A stretch of 24,486 nt of DNA from positions 1-24,486 of IMG/VR virus record IMGVR_UViG_3300047585_000103; one strand, 5' to 3'. Below are positions 16,701-23,197 of this stretch, piece after piece. The notes beneath the pieces were generated by a model. The model was not told the origin of the DNA and searched no databases. It saw nothing but the letters and a program-made list of their open reading frames with translations. This DNA is from a virus. How positions within the stretch are numbered: position 1 is the first letter of the stretch; the number at the start of each line of letters is the position of its first letter. Position numbers and translations under genes: made by a program.

Positions 16701-17250
16701 CAAAACCGACGATGTTATTAAGCGTGGTTCCGGCGTAGGCAGACGTGACGGTTTGCAGTCCGATGTTCAGGTTTGAAAATGATGTGACCAAAAATGTTCC
16801 CACGTTGTACGGACTTGGCCCCCCGGAAACCACCGCCGTAAGCTGAATCACGTCCCCGACGTTGCCTACGTATTCGCCAAACGAAAACACCACATTCACG
16901 GAGGAACCGACTGCGGGGACAGCCAAGGTCGATGATTGCGCCAAAAAGCCTTGTTCGTTTGGAGTCTGGACAGGAGGAAGATTGGGCTGTGGAATCGTTT
17001 GCTGAGGAGTGCCCGGAATGATTTGAGGAGGAAGGCTTTTGTTTATCCAACCTTTTTTGACCCACGGATCGCGGGGGGACAACGCCCCATCCCGCATGGT
17101 TCCATTCACCAGCCAAGCCAACTCCTGCTTTGTCAGGCCGTCCGGGTTGTCCTCAAACTGAAATACGGTCGGTGTTTTGAGCGAATCGACTCCACCAGAA
17201 AAATCAAAAGTTCCGGTTGTCTTTATTGGTGAGTCTTTAGCGTTCGTCAC
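13768..17250 (-). CDS. Tail nozzle / stabilisation-like protein with inserted repeats
   Basis: 1160 residues, GTG start. The N-terminus (TFDFSGGVDSLKTPTVF, then NGTMRDGALSPRDPW) and the later beta-rich part (about 215-310 and 725-950: YIICVIGGHVVQVD, TYLVIQAGDY, LPLFWNG, SVLCVTENPLAIGGDGFRI, GLLYIFTINGCCSLQV, NGDLYFQT) look like the beta-propeller of P22 gp10/T7 gp12-type tail nozzle proteins, which form the tail tube end. Known family members are about 470-800 residues. The extra length comes mainly from four to five repeats of about 60 residues between 118 and 702 with the pattern PGNxGDTITL...GTFxVVSF...IVLxxLxAxPSxxIG. It is the first gene of the minus-strand virion operon. Its GTG directly abuts the palindrome GGTTGCAACC. 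Part of the length could act in receptor or glycan binding. Confidence 0.75.
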   Translation of the reverse strand: MTNAKDSPIKTTGTFDFSGGVDSLKTPTVFQFEDNPDGLTKQELAWLVNGTMRDGALSPRDPWVKKGWINKSLPPQIIPGTPQQTIPQPNLPPVQTPNEQGFLAQSSTLAVPAVGSSVNVVFSFGEYVGNVGDVIQLTAVVSGGPSPYNVGTFLVTSFSNLNIGLQTVTSAYAGTTLNNIVGFDLFIQTIGPGLPQPPIVIPAGPPTAISTQPFFQGGILYTPPTGTPYIICVIGGHVVQVDPDFNYDPIDLSDTWGLYLPITPRSYFCQAATYLVIQAGDYNAVTGIGTLPLFWNGTSLVQSNGLTGITVVGTPVSNFYNLTLAQPWSPVEPSQGTVFPTSVMTLTAPYPGNLYDNLTITGTNLAGNNTFRVLGIYGNSITVAAVVLSATPSSPITGDLVATLTTPPTESAPNPDTYSASVVIGNGFLSIPANTGAMIKLVTTGLYFGSVGDTVTLQNQTTTVTYGTFKVVSFNDTGQLVLQYITAGTPSYSGQKIYETSFIVSVVSSRAYSQNVVVDGWILQADGGTSNLTIPANDTGYIGKLYDICIATEVSTGATLGVFRYVAESAPVETWETLELGAGVAPGTIITNTTVKFSVYNFYTTASPQYIILANGQWTVPPVGSLVLLGVVFPQDYIYPFNAAPPTVGPAYPGNIGDTITLVEGTQTIGTFMVVAFDLTGDIVLRTLAATPSTSIGQIITGPIDVTLTITQVPAFIGSNISQLPAALAMVYYQDIIWYAQGDVVSGGDIVGGPSGTAANNYTDSVLCVTENPLAIGGDGFRIPIDGNITGMQWPSQDNAALGQGLLYIFTINGCCSLQVPANRQSWISMTASNPPQINVVLGGKRDSPGYGAVNDWCIVPINGDLYFQTIEPGITSIILAQRYFQQWGNIDISNNEQRLWDFTNTGLLSWISGIYFNKRMLMTALPQLTQYGTVHAALLPMDMTPIDTFEELSSPNFEGMHEGFSFFQLLTSGEFGGKQRAFAITLNPNSPGEIDLYETIPTNTIYFDSITTPQGVTKNIPIEWQAEFPAFTWGEEADPKELLGGMVYYDQIVGEVIFRMEWRPDFASCWTFWDEWKVCFEQSSLSVPSIKNPSPYPLTLPPGYSFHSLPKPPTVAQLETGFPAARAYQIQPRLTGIGQARIRGLLLHAQILKKNIYDV
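15145..16899 (-). repeat. Region of 4-5 degenerate 60-residue beta repeats
   Basis: Encodes residues 118-702 of the nozzle-like protein. Copies are at about 118-183, 343-400, 428-498, 531-590 (weakest) and 613-702. Shared features are PGN-x-GDTI, a GTF-x-VV core, a G-x-I-V-L strand and a TPS-x-x-IG end. Parts of the propeller lie between the first two copies. Confidence 0.65.
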
Positions 17251-17289
17251 GGTTGCAACCTACCCATTTGCAGTCCATAGTCAACGACA
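17251..17289. promoter_or_regulatory. Divergent intergenic region with palindrome GGTTGCAACC
   Basis: Only 39 bases separate the nozzle GTG and the terminase ATG. A perfect ten-base palindrome (17251-17260) touches the GTG. On the plus strand TTGCAA (17253-17258) and CATAGT (17276-17281) are 17 bases apart, each matching four of six promoter consensus bases. The palindrome overlaps this possible -35 box, so it could be an operator. No convincing Shine-Dalgarno precedes the terminase. Confidence 0.35.
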
Positions 17290-19146
17290 ATGGCCAGCAA
17301 GCCGAATTTAAAAGACATGGAGCTTCAGTACGGGATGCTCTGGTTTCCGGGATATTCAGCCTCCGAACGTCACCGGGACTGTATCCAGCGCGGCGGTCGA
17401 TGGAAGCGCAAGGACGGCCAGTGGGCGGGAGAAGGATTGGAGTTTCACTACAAGGGCCTCATCAAGGCATTGTGGCCGGAATTTGATCAGCATCGGTGGT
17501 TCGATTTAATTCTCAAAAGCTGGCTTGAAAACGATTTGATTGGGCTGGCCGGATGCAAGGATTCCGGGAAATCCGGCAGTCTGGCCGTCGTCCACTTGGC
17601 CGATTATTACTGCTTTCCACATACAACCGCCGTGGTGCTTTCCTCAACGACGCGAGAAGCATTGGAGAACCGAATATTTGGAGAAGTGGTCATGCGGCAT
17701 AAGGCTGCTAAAAAAATTCACGATTGGATTCCAGGACACTTGATTCAGGGCAGGCTCCGCATCGTCACCGACAGCCGGGATGAAATCGAGGAAGGCCGGG
17801 ATTTCCGGTGCGGATTCATGGGCGTGGCCATAAAAAAGGGAAGCATTAAAGACGCCTACGATTTGATTATAGGCATCAAGAACAAGCGCAAGCGGTGGGT
17901 ACTCGAGGAACTCCAAACACTCAACGCGGCGGCCTTGGACGGCATGGCCAACTTTTTCCAGACGGGCGCGGACGTGAAAGTGTCCGGCACAGGCAATCCC
18001 TCCGACATCATGGACGCTCACGGAAAGTTATGCGAGCCTCACCAGAGCCTCGGCGGGTGGGACAGCAAGATTGATTCGCACGGCAAGACGAAAACGTGGA
18101 GAACGCAGTTGAATGGCATTTGCGTTCACCTGCCGGGATCGGACAGTCCAAACATGGACGTGGGGCCGGATGAACCAATTCCGTACCCGTACATGATGAC
18201 TCGTGAACAGATGGACAAAGACGCGATGCGATGGACGCGCACGGATTGGCATTTTCAGATGTTCAACGAAGGCCGATGGCCGCGCGGCGAAGGTTCCAGC
18301 CGCGTCATTACGCGCCAGATGTGTGTGGCTGGCGGCGCAATGGGAGAGGCGAAGTGGGCCAACAATATCCGCACCAAAATTCTGGCGATGGACGCCGGGT
18401 TTGGTGGAGATCGATGTGTCTGCCATGAAATGTGGTTTGGCGATGAAATGCCAACCGAGGCAATCGCTGCCAGCACAGACCTCGGCATTGTCCAGGAACC
18501 TTACGGAGCCACCCGCCGTCAAATCATCGCCCTCGTGCAAACCTTGGTCGTGCCGATTGAAGGAGATGACGTGAAAGGGGCCGAAGATCAAATCGTTCTG
18601 TGGATGAAAAATCAGGCGGCATTGCGCGGGATACCCGCATCCCATTGCTTCGTGGAACCGGGAATGAGAGTGGCCCTCGTGCAAAAATTCACCCAGCTTT
18701 GGAGCGATAAAGTCACGATGATCGACTTTGGCGGAAAGCCTTCCGAGGAAATGGTTTCGAGCGACATTCAAATTCCATGCCGCGATTATTATTTTAATCT
18801 AGTCACCGAATACTGGTACTCGGCCCGGCTGATAATCGAGTGCGGCCAGTTCCGGGGATTGGACGAGGAAACGATGCGTGAAGGCGTCATGCGGGAGTAC
18901 ATCAAGAACGCCGGGGGCAACAAAATCCAAGTAGAGACAAAGCGGGATTTTAAGGAAAAAGCGGGATTTTCGCCAGATCGTTTCGATGCGCTTGTCACCG
19001 GGATTCAGGGTGCCAAGATGCTCGGTTTCCGCATCAAACGGAACAGGCCGGACTTGTCTGACGACGATGATGATGGCCGGTGGAAGCGTGAACTTGAGAA
19101 AGAGGCCGATGCCTTTTGGAACGCGGGCGCGTTGAATTATTCTTGA
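17290..19146 (+). CDS. terL: Terminase large subunit
   Basis: 618 residues. The packaging motor that pumps DNA into the prohead and cuts it. Walker A is GCKDSGKS at 88-95. Walker B is WVLEE at about 203-207, with the catalytic Glu. A likely coupling motif (KVSGTGNPSD) follows. The RNase H-like nuclease has Asp368 (KILAMDAGFGGD), Glu456 (HCFVEPGM) and Asp563/Asp566 (FSPDRFDAL). Length is within the usual range (450-650). The C-terminus is Asp/Lys-rich. No small terminase is recognised beside it. It stands alone on the plus strand between two minus-strand operons, facing the glycosyltransferase operon stop to stop with 15 bases between. The ATG at 17290 is taken because LKDMELQYGM precedes the motor fold, but a ribosome binding site is not obvious. 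Confidence 0.92.
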   Translation: MASKPNLKDMELQYGMLWFPGYSASERHRDCIQRGGRWKRKDGQWAGEGLEFHYKGLIKALWPEFDQHRWFDLILKSWLENDLIGLAGCKDSGKSGSLAVVHLADYYCFPHTTAVVLSSTTREALENRIFGEVVMRHKAAKKIHDWIPGHLIQGRLRIVTDSRDEIEEGRDFRCGFMGVAIKKGSIKDAYDLIIGIKNKRKRWVLEELQTLNAAALDGMANFFQTGADVKVSGTGNPSDIMDAHGKLCEPHQSLGGWDSKIDSHGKTKTWRTQLNGICVHLPGSDSPNMDVGPDEPIPYPYMMTREQMDKDAMRWTRTDWHFQMFNEGRWPRGEGSSRVITRQMCVAGGAMGEAKWANNIRTKILAMDAGFGGDRCVCHEMWFGDEMPTEAIAASTDLGIVQEPYGATRRQIIALVQTLVVPIEGDDVKGAEDQIVLWMKNQAALRGIPASHCFVEPGMRVALVQKFTQLWSDKVTMIDFGGKPSEEMVSSDIQIPCRDYYFNLVTEYWYSARLIIECGQFRGLDEETMREGVMREYIKNAGGNKIQVETKRDFKEKAGFSPDRFDALVTGIQGAKMLGFRIKRNRPDLSDDDDDGRWKRELEKEADAFWNAGALNYS

Positions 19147-19161
19147 ATATCGGGGAGGGTT

Positions 19162-19782
19162 TCATGGTGGAAGAATGTTGAAATTTACGAATGTGTCCGG
19201 GAGGTATCGGAAGCCGTCCTTGTTTCGAGCGAACAGCCTTTCCACCATAAGACCATCCGCATGACTTACATTTTCAAATCGAGGCACGGATTTAAGCACG
19301 TCCCCTCTCACGAAAAATTGTTCCAGTCCGACGTGGCAAATCCTCATGTTTTCCGGGTTGGCGCGAAGGATGCCAGGCTCCGACAGGCGAGTGCCGTTGT
19401 GGCGGCGGGAACTTGTCACGATGACTTCCGATTGATCGTCTCCGACGACCGGCATCAGGGCGTCAAAAAAACCATCGTCGTAACAATCGTCGTCGGGAAG
19501 AAATCCCACGAAATGATCTTTGTTCAACATTCCCACATTTTCAAGCCTGCTGATAGCTTCGTTGCATTTGTAGTAACACGGGTCCCACCCCGATTCCGGG
19601 GGCGTGCAATCGGCTTCCCAAATCCACCACGAAGGCTCCGGGTTCTTTTTGCTGGCGACCATCATAAGCCACCGAATCGGATTGACGCCGGAAGGATTGG
19701 AGAACATCCTCCCCCACATTCCCAATAGGGGCAACACGTTGTGAGGTCTGAAAAACGGAGTGATGATGACGAAAGTTTTCAT
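19162..19782 (-). CDS. Glycosyltransferase-like protein, GT-A type
   Basis: 206 residues. The N-terminus VIITPFFRPHNV is the first strand and loop of family-2-like glycosyltransferases. FVGFLPDDDCYDDGFFDAL carries Asp97-Asp99 as the DxD-type metal and nucleotide-sugar site. A C-terminal DGLMVERLF could hold the acceptor-side region. No membrane segment is seen, so it is probably cytosolic. The likely reaction is transfer of a sugar from a nucleotide donor to a protein, glycan or modified base; substrate is unknown. It is the last gene of the minus-strand operon and directly adjoins the preceding stop (TGA then ATG). Shorter than the usual 250-300 residues, it may keep only the core fold. Confidence 0.78.
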   Translation of the reverse strand: MKTFVIITPFFRPHNVLPLLGMWGRMFSNPSGVNPIRWLMMVASKKNPEPSWWIWEADCTPPESGWDPCYYKCNEAISRLENVGMLNKDHFVGFLPDDDCYDDGFFDALMPVVGDDQSEVIVTSSRRHNGTRLSEPGILRANPENMRICHVGLEQFFVRGDVLKSVPRFENVSHADGLMVERLFARNKDGFRYLPDTFVNFNILPP

Positions 19783-20022
19783 TCAATTATTTCTCGCAGG
19801 AACTACGCGTTTCCAAAAAGGACGTTGTATCCAGTGCGTTTGTCCTCGAAGTCCAGAATGCGGTTTGATTTCCCAAACTGTTGTTCCAAACTGGTTTTGG
19901 CTCGCTTTTTTGGCCTCCTCAAAATCGGTGAAAAATCCAATTTCTAGATCGGGGCAAGAAATTGTTTTGCATCCTCCGGGTTCGGGGATTGATTTGGTTT
20001 TGACCAAAATAAAAATGCTCAT
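19783..20022 (-). CDS. Hypothetical protein of the glycosyltransferase operon, 79 residues
   Basis: No family recognised. A beta start (MSIFILVKTKSI), a CKTISC pair, then ISCPDLEIGFFTDFEEAKKA (strand-helix) and a Trp-rich basic end (WIQRPFWKRVVP). The FFTDFEEAKKA segment recalls small phage proteins with an alpha-beta fold. Its ATG overlaps the stop of the preceding gene (ATGA) and its stop abuts the next ATG, so it is translated as part of the operon. Position between two glycosyltransferase-like genes suggests a linked role but gives no function. Confidence 0.65.
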   Translation of the reverse strand: MSIFILVKTKSIPEPGGCKTISCPDLEIGFFTDFEEAKKASQNQFGTTVWEIKPHSGLRGQTHWIQRPFWKRVVPARNN

Positions 20023-20708
20023 GTGTGATTTGTAACCGGTCCAGGATGGTAATCTTTAACTCTTGGATTTCCACACCCCAATAGAAGCTCCGGCAAAAAC
20101 CAATCATGTCGGTCACGGGGTTTTGAAACTGGTATTTTGGGCAACGTCAACAAATAATCCACTGTGGCCCACCAGAATCCTCCGGCGAAATAGGAGTTCG
20201 ACCCCCACCGCGCCGCGTTAGGATCGTTCGGAGAGTTGTGCGTCCAGTGGCAACCGCAGGCATCGTATTGGCCACTCTCCAAGTCGGCTACGTTCTGACG
20301 CCAGTTCGTGATGGTGTGATAGTTAAGGCAGTCGGCCCACTTCTGAATCATGGGATTTCCAGGGTGAGTAACGCCCTTCATATGGGCAAGACCAACTGCC
20401 CAACCTTTGCGGAAAAGAAGCCATTCCTGCAACTTTTGCATAGTTGGAAGCAGGCTTTCGGCGTCCTCTCCGTTATGCACGACGGAAAGATTGGGTTGAT
20501 GAGGAAATATTCTTGCCACTTCAAAGAAGTCAGGCCTTGGTCCATTAACACATGCTACGAACTCATCAGCCTCAAGCAATCCAGCCGATTCCATCAACAA
20601 AAATTGATTTTGAAACACGGCCCGTCCGAATCTATTGTCAATCGACGCCCCGCTATCGACGTTGTGGCCCCCGCTCAATCTTACGTGGTAGAAAAAAGCC
20701 GTCTTCAT
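20019..20708 (-). CDS. Glycosyltransferase-like protein 2
   Basis: 229 residues from ATG 20708. AGGAG lies nine bases upstream of it, which decides against the TTG at 20717. It begins KTAFFYHVRLSGGHN and has GRAVFQNQFLLMESAGLL, AVGLAHMKGVTH and a late GSNSYFAGGFWWATVDYLLTL followed by DRHDWFLPELLLG. This FFW-ATxxYLxxLP plus E-x-W/L-LG pattern belongs, from memory, to a sugar-transferase-like family of bacteria, giant viruses and phages. Metal-binding residues are not clear, so activity is less sure than for its neighbour. It lies between two more members of the cluster and overlaps the 79-residue gene by four bases. It probably acts with them on one glycan; the donor and acceptor are unknown. 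Confidence 0.68.
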   Translation of the reverse strand: MKTAFFYHVRLSGGHNVDSGASIDNRFGRAVFQNQFLLMESAGLLEADEFVACVNGPRPDFFEVARIFPHQPNLSVVHNGEDAESLLPTMQKLQEWLLFRKGWAVGLAHMKGVTHPGNPMIQKWADCLNYHTITNWRQNVADLESGQYDACGCHWTHNSPNDPNAARWGSNSYFAGGFWWATVDYLLTLPKIPVSKPRDRHDWFLPELLLGCGNPRVKDYHPGPVTNHT

Positions 20709-20720
20709 TGATGTCAACTC

Positions 20721-21473
20721 CTAAACCCGAAATACGCTGTCGCTTTGTGTGCTCCACATTTTCTTTGTGTTTGGGTCTGCGTTTGCCCACTTTTCGGTGT
20801 GATTGCAAAAAGCCAGTAGATTCGATTGATCTCCTCGGTGCATGATGTTCTGGCCGTCCCGCCATTCACCTTGGAACCAGATATTGTCGAACGTCACCAG
20901 AGCCGCCGTGTGACCCCCCGCCGCAATCCTTTTCCAGTACGCTTTATGGCCGTGCTCGAATTCGTATCTGGCACCGTGATTCAAAATACGATGATATTGC
21001 GCCAGCAGCCTTGCATCGGTGGAAAATCCGGTTGTATTCAGGTGGGCGCGAACCATGTGAGAGGAAAAAAACCCGTACATGCCGGAGCCATATTCGGAGT
21101 ACGATTCGGCGATGCGTTGCAGCCAACCGGCGCGGTGGAAATAGATTGATTCACCAAGGCAAACCAGAATCTCGTCCTTGTCGGCAACGGTTTGGGCGTA
21201 ATCCACGTAGGCTCCAACGTCCCATCCGCCATGATTCTCGTGTTCCCAAAACTGGCAGTGGGTGCCTTTGAAATAGGCTGCGCGTCGTTCCGTCAACGCG
21301 CCGCCGTTGATCACCACCACCAGCTTGTGAGGGTATCCCGGAGGATGTTCCAAATAGGTTCGAGCGAAGCGTGGGGCATAAGCGTCGATGTTGCTGCCGC
21401 CCGTCACCGCGATGTAGAGCAACGTGAATTTGATGGATGGTGCCTGTTCTTGGACCATGTAACAAGTTTTCAC
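20721..21473 (-). CDS. Glycosyltransferase-like protein 3
   Basis: 250 residues, GTG start at 21473 overlapping the upstream TGA (GTGA). Fold cues are FTLLYIAVTGGSNIDAYAPR, then HKLVVVINGGAL, a central ENHGGWDVGAYVDYAQTV, and DEILVCLGESIYFHRAGWLQ. The last resembles the strand-loop-helix after the sugar-nucleotide site in GT-A enzymes, where N-x-G-x-D-x-G-A-Y is a common motif. SGMYGFFSSHMVRAHLNTTG follows as a possible acceptor region. There is no transmembrane helix. Family membership is inferred from pattern and from its neighbours. The last 15 bases hold the AGGAG used by the next gene. Confidence 0.7.
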   Translation of the reverse strand: MKTCYMVQEQAPSIKFTLLYIAVTGGSNIDAYAPRFARTYLEHPPGYPHKLVVVINGGALTERRAAYFKGTHCQFWEHENHGGWDVGAYVDYAQTVADKDEILVCLGESIYFHRAGWLQRIAESYSEYGSGMYGFFSSHMVRAHLNTTGFSTDARLLAQYHRILNHGARYEFEHGHKAYWKRIAAGGHTAALVTFDNIWFQGEWRDGQNIMHRGDQSNLLAFCNHTEKWANADPNTKKMWSTQSDSVFRV

Positions 21474-22195
21474 GTTACGACGGGAGGAAGGCCGTGTTCA
21501 ACCACTTCTTTGCGAATCCAGCAGTGTTCCCAAAGAGCGAGTTTGGATTCGTCATCCATGCTCGGCCAGAAAAGTTCAAAAGGGACATGCACTTTCAGTT
21601 GAAGCACGCACCGACACGCGCCGCAAACGTGGAGATTGGCGTCGTGGGTAGTGGAAAGGTTCATTCCCTTGCGCCGCTCAAGCTCCCGTCGAAATGCGCC
21701 GGCCAACGGCACCGTGAAGAAACTTAACCAGTCACCCTTGTCATTTAACGGACAGCCAACGCACACGGCGGCGCGCGCCTCAGCCAATTCAATCGGGACG
21801 GCCTCGTCCTCGGAATTGAGCCATTTGACCAAGATTTCTCCACCGTCAGCAATATTTGCAATGCTGCTTCGGAGACTTTTTTTTTGAGGATGCGGGGGGA
21901 TGGGTGACGGCGCATTTCCGCTACGCTCTTCCGCGCTGGACACGTAAAAATCAGACCACCCGTTGGTGAAGGCGATTTGAGCGAGTCCGGCGTCCACTTC
22001 GTTGGTAATCACTGCGAGGTCGGTGGACAGGTGATAGCGCTTGGTCATGGCCGGGTTGCCGATGCGGGCTTGCTGGATTTGCTGAACCTGCTGGTCAAAA
22101 CTGGTGAAGGCCGGACTTTGCCAGCCAGTCCCGGGGTCGCGCCAAGTGACGCCATTGGGAATCGGTCGATTGCGATTTTTGAGTCGGTATCCCAT
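21470..22195 (-). CDS. Hypothetical protein with cysteine-rich metal site
   Basis: 241 residues. The N-terminus is polar (MGYRLKNRNRPIPNG). DLAVITNEVDAGLAQIAFTNG is followed by a Pro-rich linker and a helical segment. The C-terminal half has Cys145-x2-Cys148 and Cys191-x2-Cys194-x-Cys196, with Cys225 further on. The context, CVGCPLNDKG ... LHVCGACRCVLQLKVHVP, looks like a zinc ribbon or Fe-S site. From memory similar CxxC...CxxCxC proteins sit near phage glycosyl or structural genes, but no function is known to me. GAATAAGG precedes the ATG, and the stop overlaps the next start. It is second in the operon after the 130-residue helical protein. Confidence 0.7.
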   Translation of the reverse strand: MGYRLKNRNRPIPNGVTWRDPGTGWQSPAFTSFDQQVQQIQQARIGNPAMTKRYHLSTDLAVITNEVDAGLAQIAFTNGWSDFYVSSAEERSGNAPSPIPPHPQKKSLRSSIANIADGGEILVKWLNSEDEAVPIELAEARAAVCVGCPLNDKGDWLSFFTVPLAGAFRRELERRKGMNLSTTHDANLHVCGACRCVLQLKVHVPFELFWPSMDDESKLALWEHCWIRKEVVEHGLPPVVT

Positions 22196-22198
22196 ACC

Positions 22199-22591
22199 TT
22201 ATTCCTTGACCACAATGGCCGCGCCGGACTGAGTTTCCAGCATCCCGGCGATACATGGCGCGGCGGTGGTGGTATCTTTCATCCCGGCCTTGATGTTCTC
22301 TTGCAGGGCGTCAATCTGCTGACCTACTTCGCCGTTTTGCCCGACAACATGCAGGGCTTGGCCGACAAACTCCTTGGCCTTGGCCTGCTCCCGGATTTGG
22401 GCCAGCAACGCCTCGTTTCGGTCGGCCCACACGTTGACATCGTGAATGTTTCGTTGGAGGCAACCGAGAATGACGGTGAGATGAATGCCGCCGGTGACGG
22501 CCTTCCCGATGAGTTCATTCAGTTCGTGATCGAACGCCTTATCGGTCATTTTTTGCTGCTTTGGCTCAATATCCATGAGGGCACTTTCCAT
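22199..22591 (-). CDS. Hypothetical helical protein, 130 residues
   Basis: No family recognised. Almost all helical: KAFDHELNELIGKAVTGGIH, then a Leu/Ile-rich helix, then RNEALLAQIREQAKAKEFVG with coiled-coil spacing, and a polar tail. Size, helix content and closeness to head genes would suit a chaperone or scaffold-like partner, but there is no specific evidence. The start is either ATG 22591 or ATG 22576; neither has a clear ribosome binding site. It heads the minus-strand operon, divergent from the ribbon-helix-helix-like gene. A long plus-strand frame over it is rejected as a shadow because this frame has normal helical composition and operon spacing. Confidence 0.62.
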   Translation of the reverse strand: MESALMDIEPKQQKMTDKAFDHELNELIGKAVTGGIHLTVILGCLQRNIHDVNVWADRNEALLAQIREQAKAKEFVGQALHVVGQNGEVGQQIDALQENIKAGMKDTTTAAPCIAGMLETQSGAAIVVKE

Positions 22592-22640
22592 TTGCGCGTA
22601 AGAATTGTCAATGTAAAACTTGACGGAAATTAACTTTTAT

Positions 22641-22656
22641 ACAAAGGTAGCTTTGT
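22641..22656. promoter_or_regulatory. Inverted repeat ACAAAG-N4-CTTTGT before the regulator gene
   Basis: A perfect six-base inverted repeat with a GTAG centre lies in the 70-base divergent region, five bases before ATG 22662. AT-rich TTATAC/TATACA overlaps its left end. Ribbon-helix-helix proteins commonly bind short inverted repeats at their own promoters, so this is a natural operator candidate. In mRNA it would instead form a small hairpin at the ribosome binding site. Confidence 0.4.
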
Positions 22657-22661
22657 TGAAG

Positions 22662-22826
22662 ATGGTAAAAATAAGCGATGAAGCGCATAAGGCTCTGAAA
22701 AAGGCCGCCGCTGATAAGGGCATGACAATGCCGGAATTGGCGAGTGTGCTGATCACAGAGGCCCTTAAAAAAGGGCAATGGGAGATTCTTGTGCCTTGGC
22801 AACCCGACTGGAAACCCGCCGCATGA
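22662..22826 (+). CDS. Ribbon-helix-helix-like DNA-binding protein
   Basis: 54 residues. MVKISDEAHKALKKAAADKG gives a beta strand then a helix, followed by MTMPELASVLITEAL as the second helix. This is the strand-helix-helix order of Arc/CopG-type repressors, and the size is typical. The ATG at 22662 is chosen because the ribbon strand begins there; a TTG at 22620 would add 14 unlike residues and overlap the promoter region. A Trp/Pro-rich tail (WEILVPWQPDWKP) follows the fold. Its stop overlaps the GroES-like start (ATGA). Likely role: repressor of its own operon or of the divergent minus-strand operon, with the inverted repeat at 22641-22656 as a possible site. Confidence 0.68.
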   Translation: MVKISDEAHKALKKAAADKGMTMPELASVLITEALKKGQWEILVPWQPDWKPAA

Positions 22827-23197
22827 AATTGCTGGGAAATCGCGTTCTCCTACGCCGCATCGAAGTCCAAGAACGGCCCCACGCTTCCGGCCTGTTCCTC
22901 GCCGACCCATACGCCAAAGGCTCGTGTATGTTCGAGGTGTTGCAAGTCGGACCAGGCCGTTGGCTCTATCATCCGTTCAAAAAGAGTAAGAAAGTTTTCA
23001 TCAAACCCGAAGTCCAAGTCGGTGACGTGGTGTTTTCGACACACTGGCATGATGCCTCCGAAGTTCCGACTTGGCACAAGCCGGAGTATCTCGACGGCGT
23101 GGACGGGCGAGGCCGTGTGGCCTTGGACGCCCGGTTTTGTCTCGCCGCCTTTCCGCAACCTGAAATCCCGCAGTTTATTCCAAAGTCCCATATATGA
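22823..23197 (+). CDS. GroES/Cpn10-like co-chaperonin
   Basis: 124 residues from the ATG overlapping the regulator's stop. It follows the Cpn10 plan: LGNRVLLRRIEV as first strand, a mobile-loop-like ERPHASGLFLADPYAKG at 17-33 with the hydrophobic GLFL expected to touch GroEL, then FEVLQVGPGR (compare the family's GEVVAVGPG), and EVQVGDVVFSTHW (compare VKVGDRVLF). ARFCLAAF ends it, as ILA does in GroES. An insertion with PFKKSKKVFIK and a long Pro-rich C-terminus are extra; bacterial GroES has about 97 residues. No GroEL is seen, so it would act with the host chaperonin, as T4 gp31 does for capsid folding. Its place before the portal supports a role in head assembly. Confidence 0.78.
   Translation: MKLLGNRVLLRRIEVQERPHASGLFLADPYAKGSCMFEVLQVGPGRWLYHPFKKSKKVFIKPEVQVGDVVFSTHWHDASEVPTWHKPEYLDGVDGRGRVALDARFCLAAFPQPEIPQFIPKSHI

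Noticed and set aside
18028-18771. 247-residue minus-strand frame opposite the terminase
   Set aside because: Lies opposite the Walker B to nuclease region of the terminase and is His/Arg/Phe-rich with no motifs.
21977-22633. 218-residue plus-strand frame opposite the 241- and 130-residue genes
   Set aside because: Spans two minus-strand genes that have operon spacing and better composition. It crosses the divergent promoter region and has no ribosome binding site.
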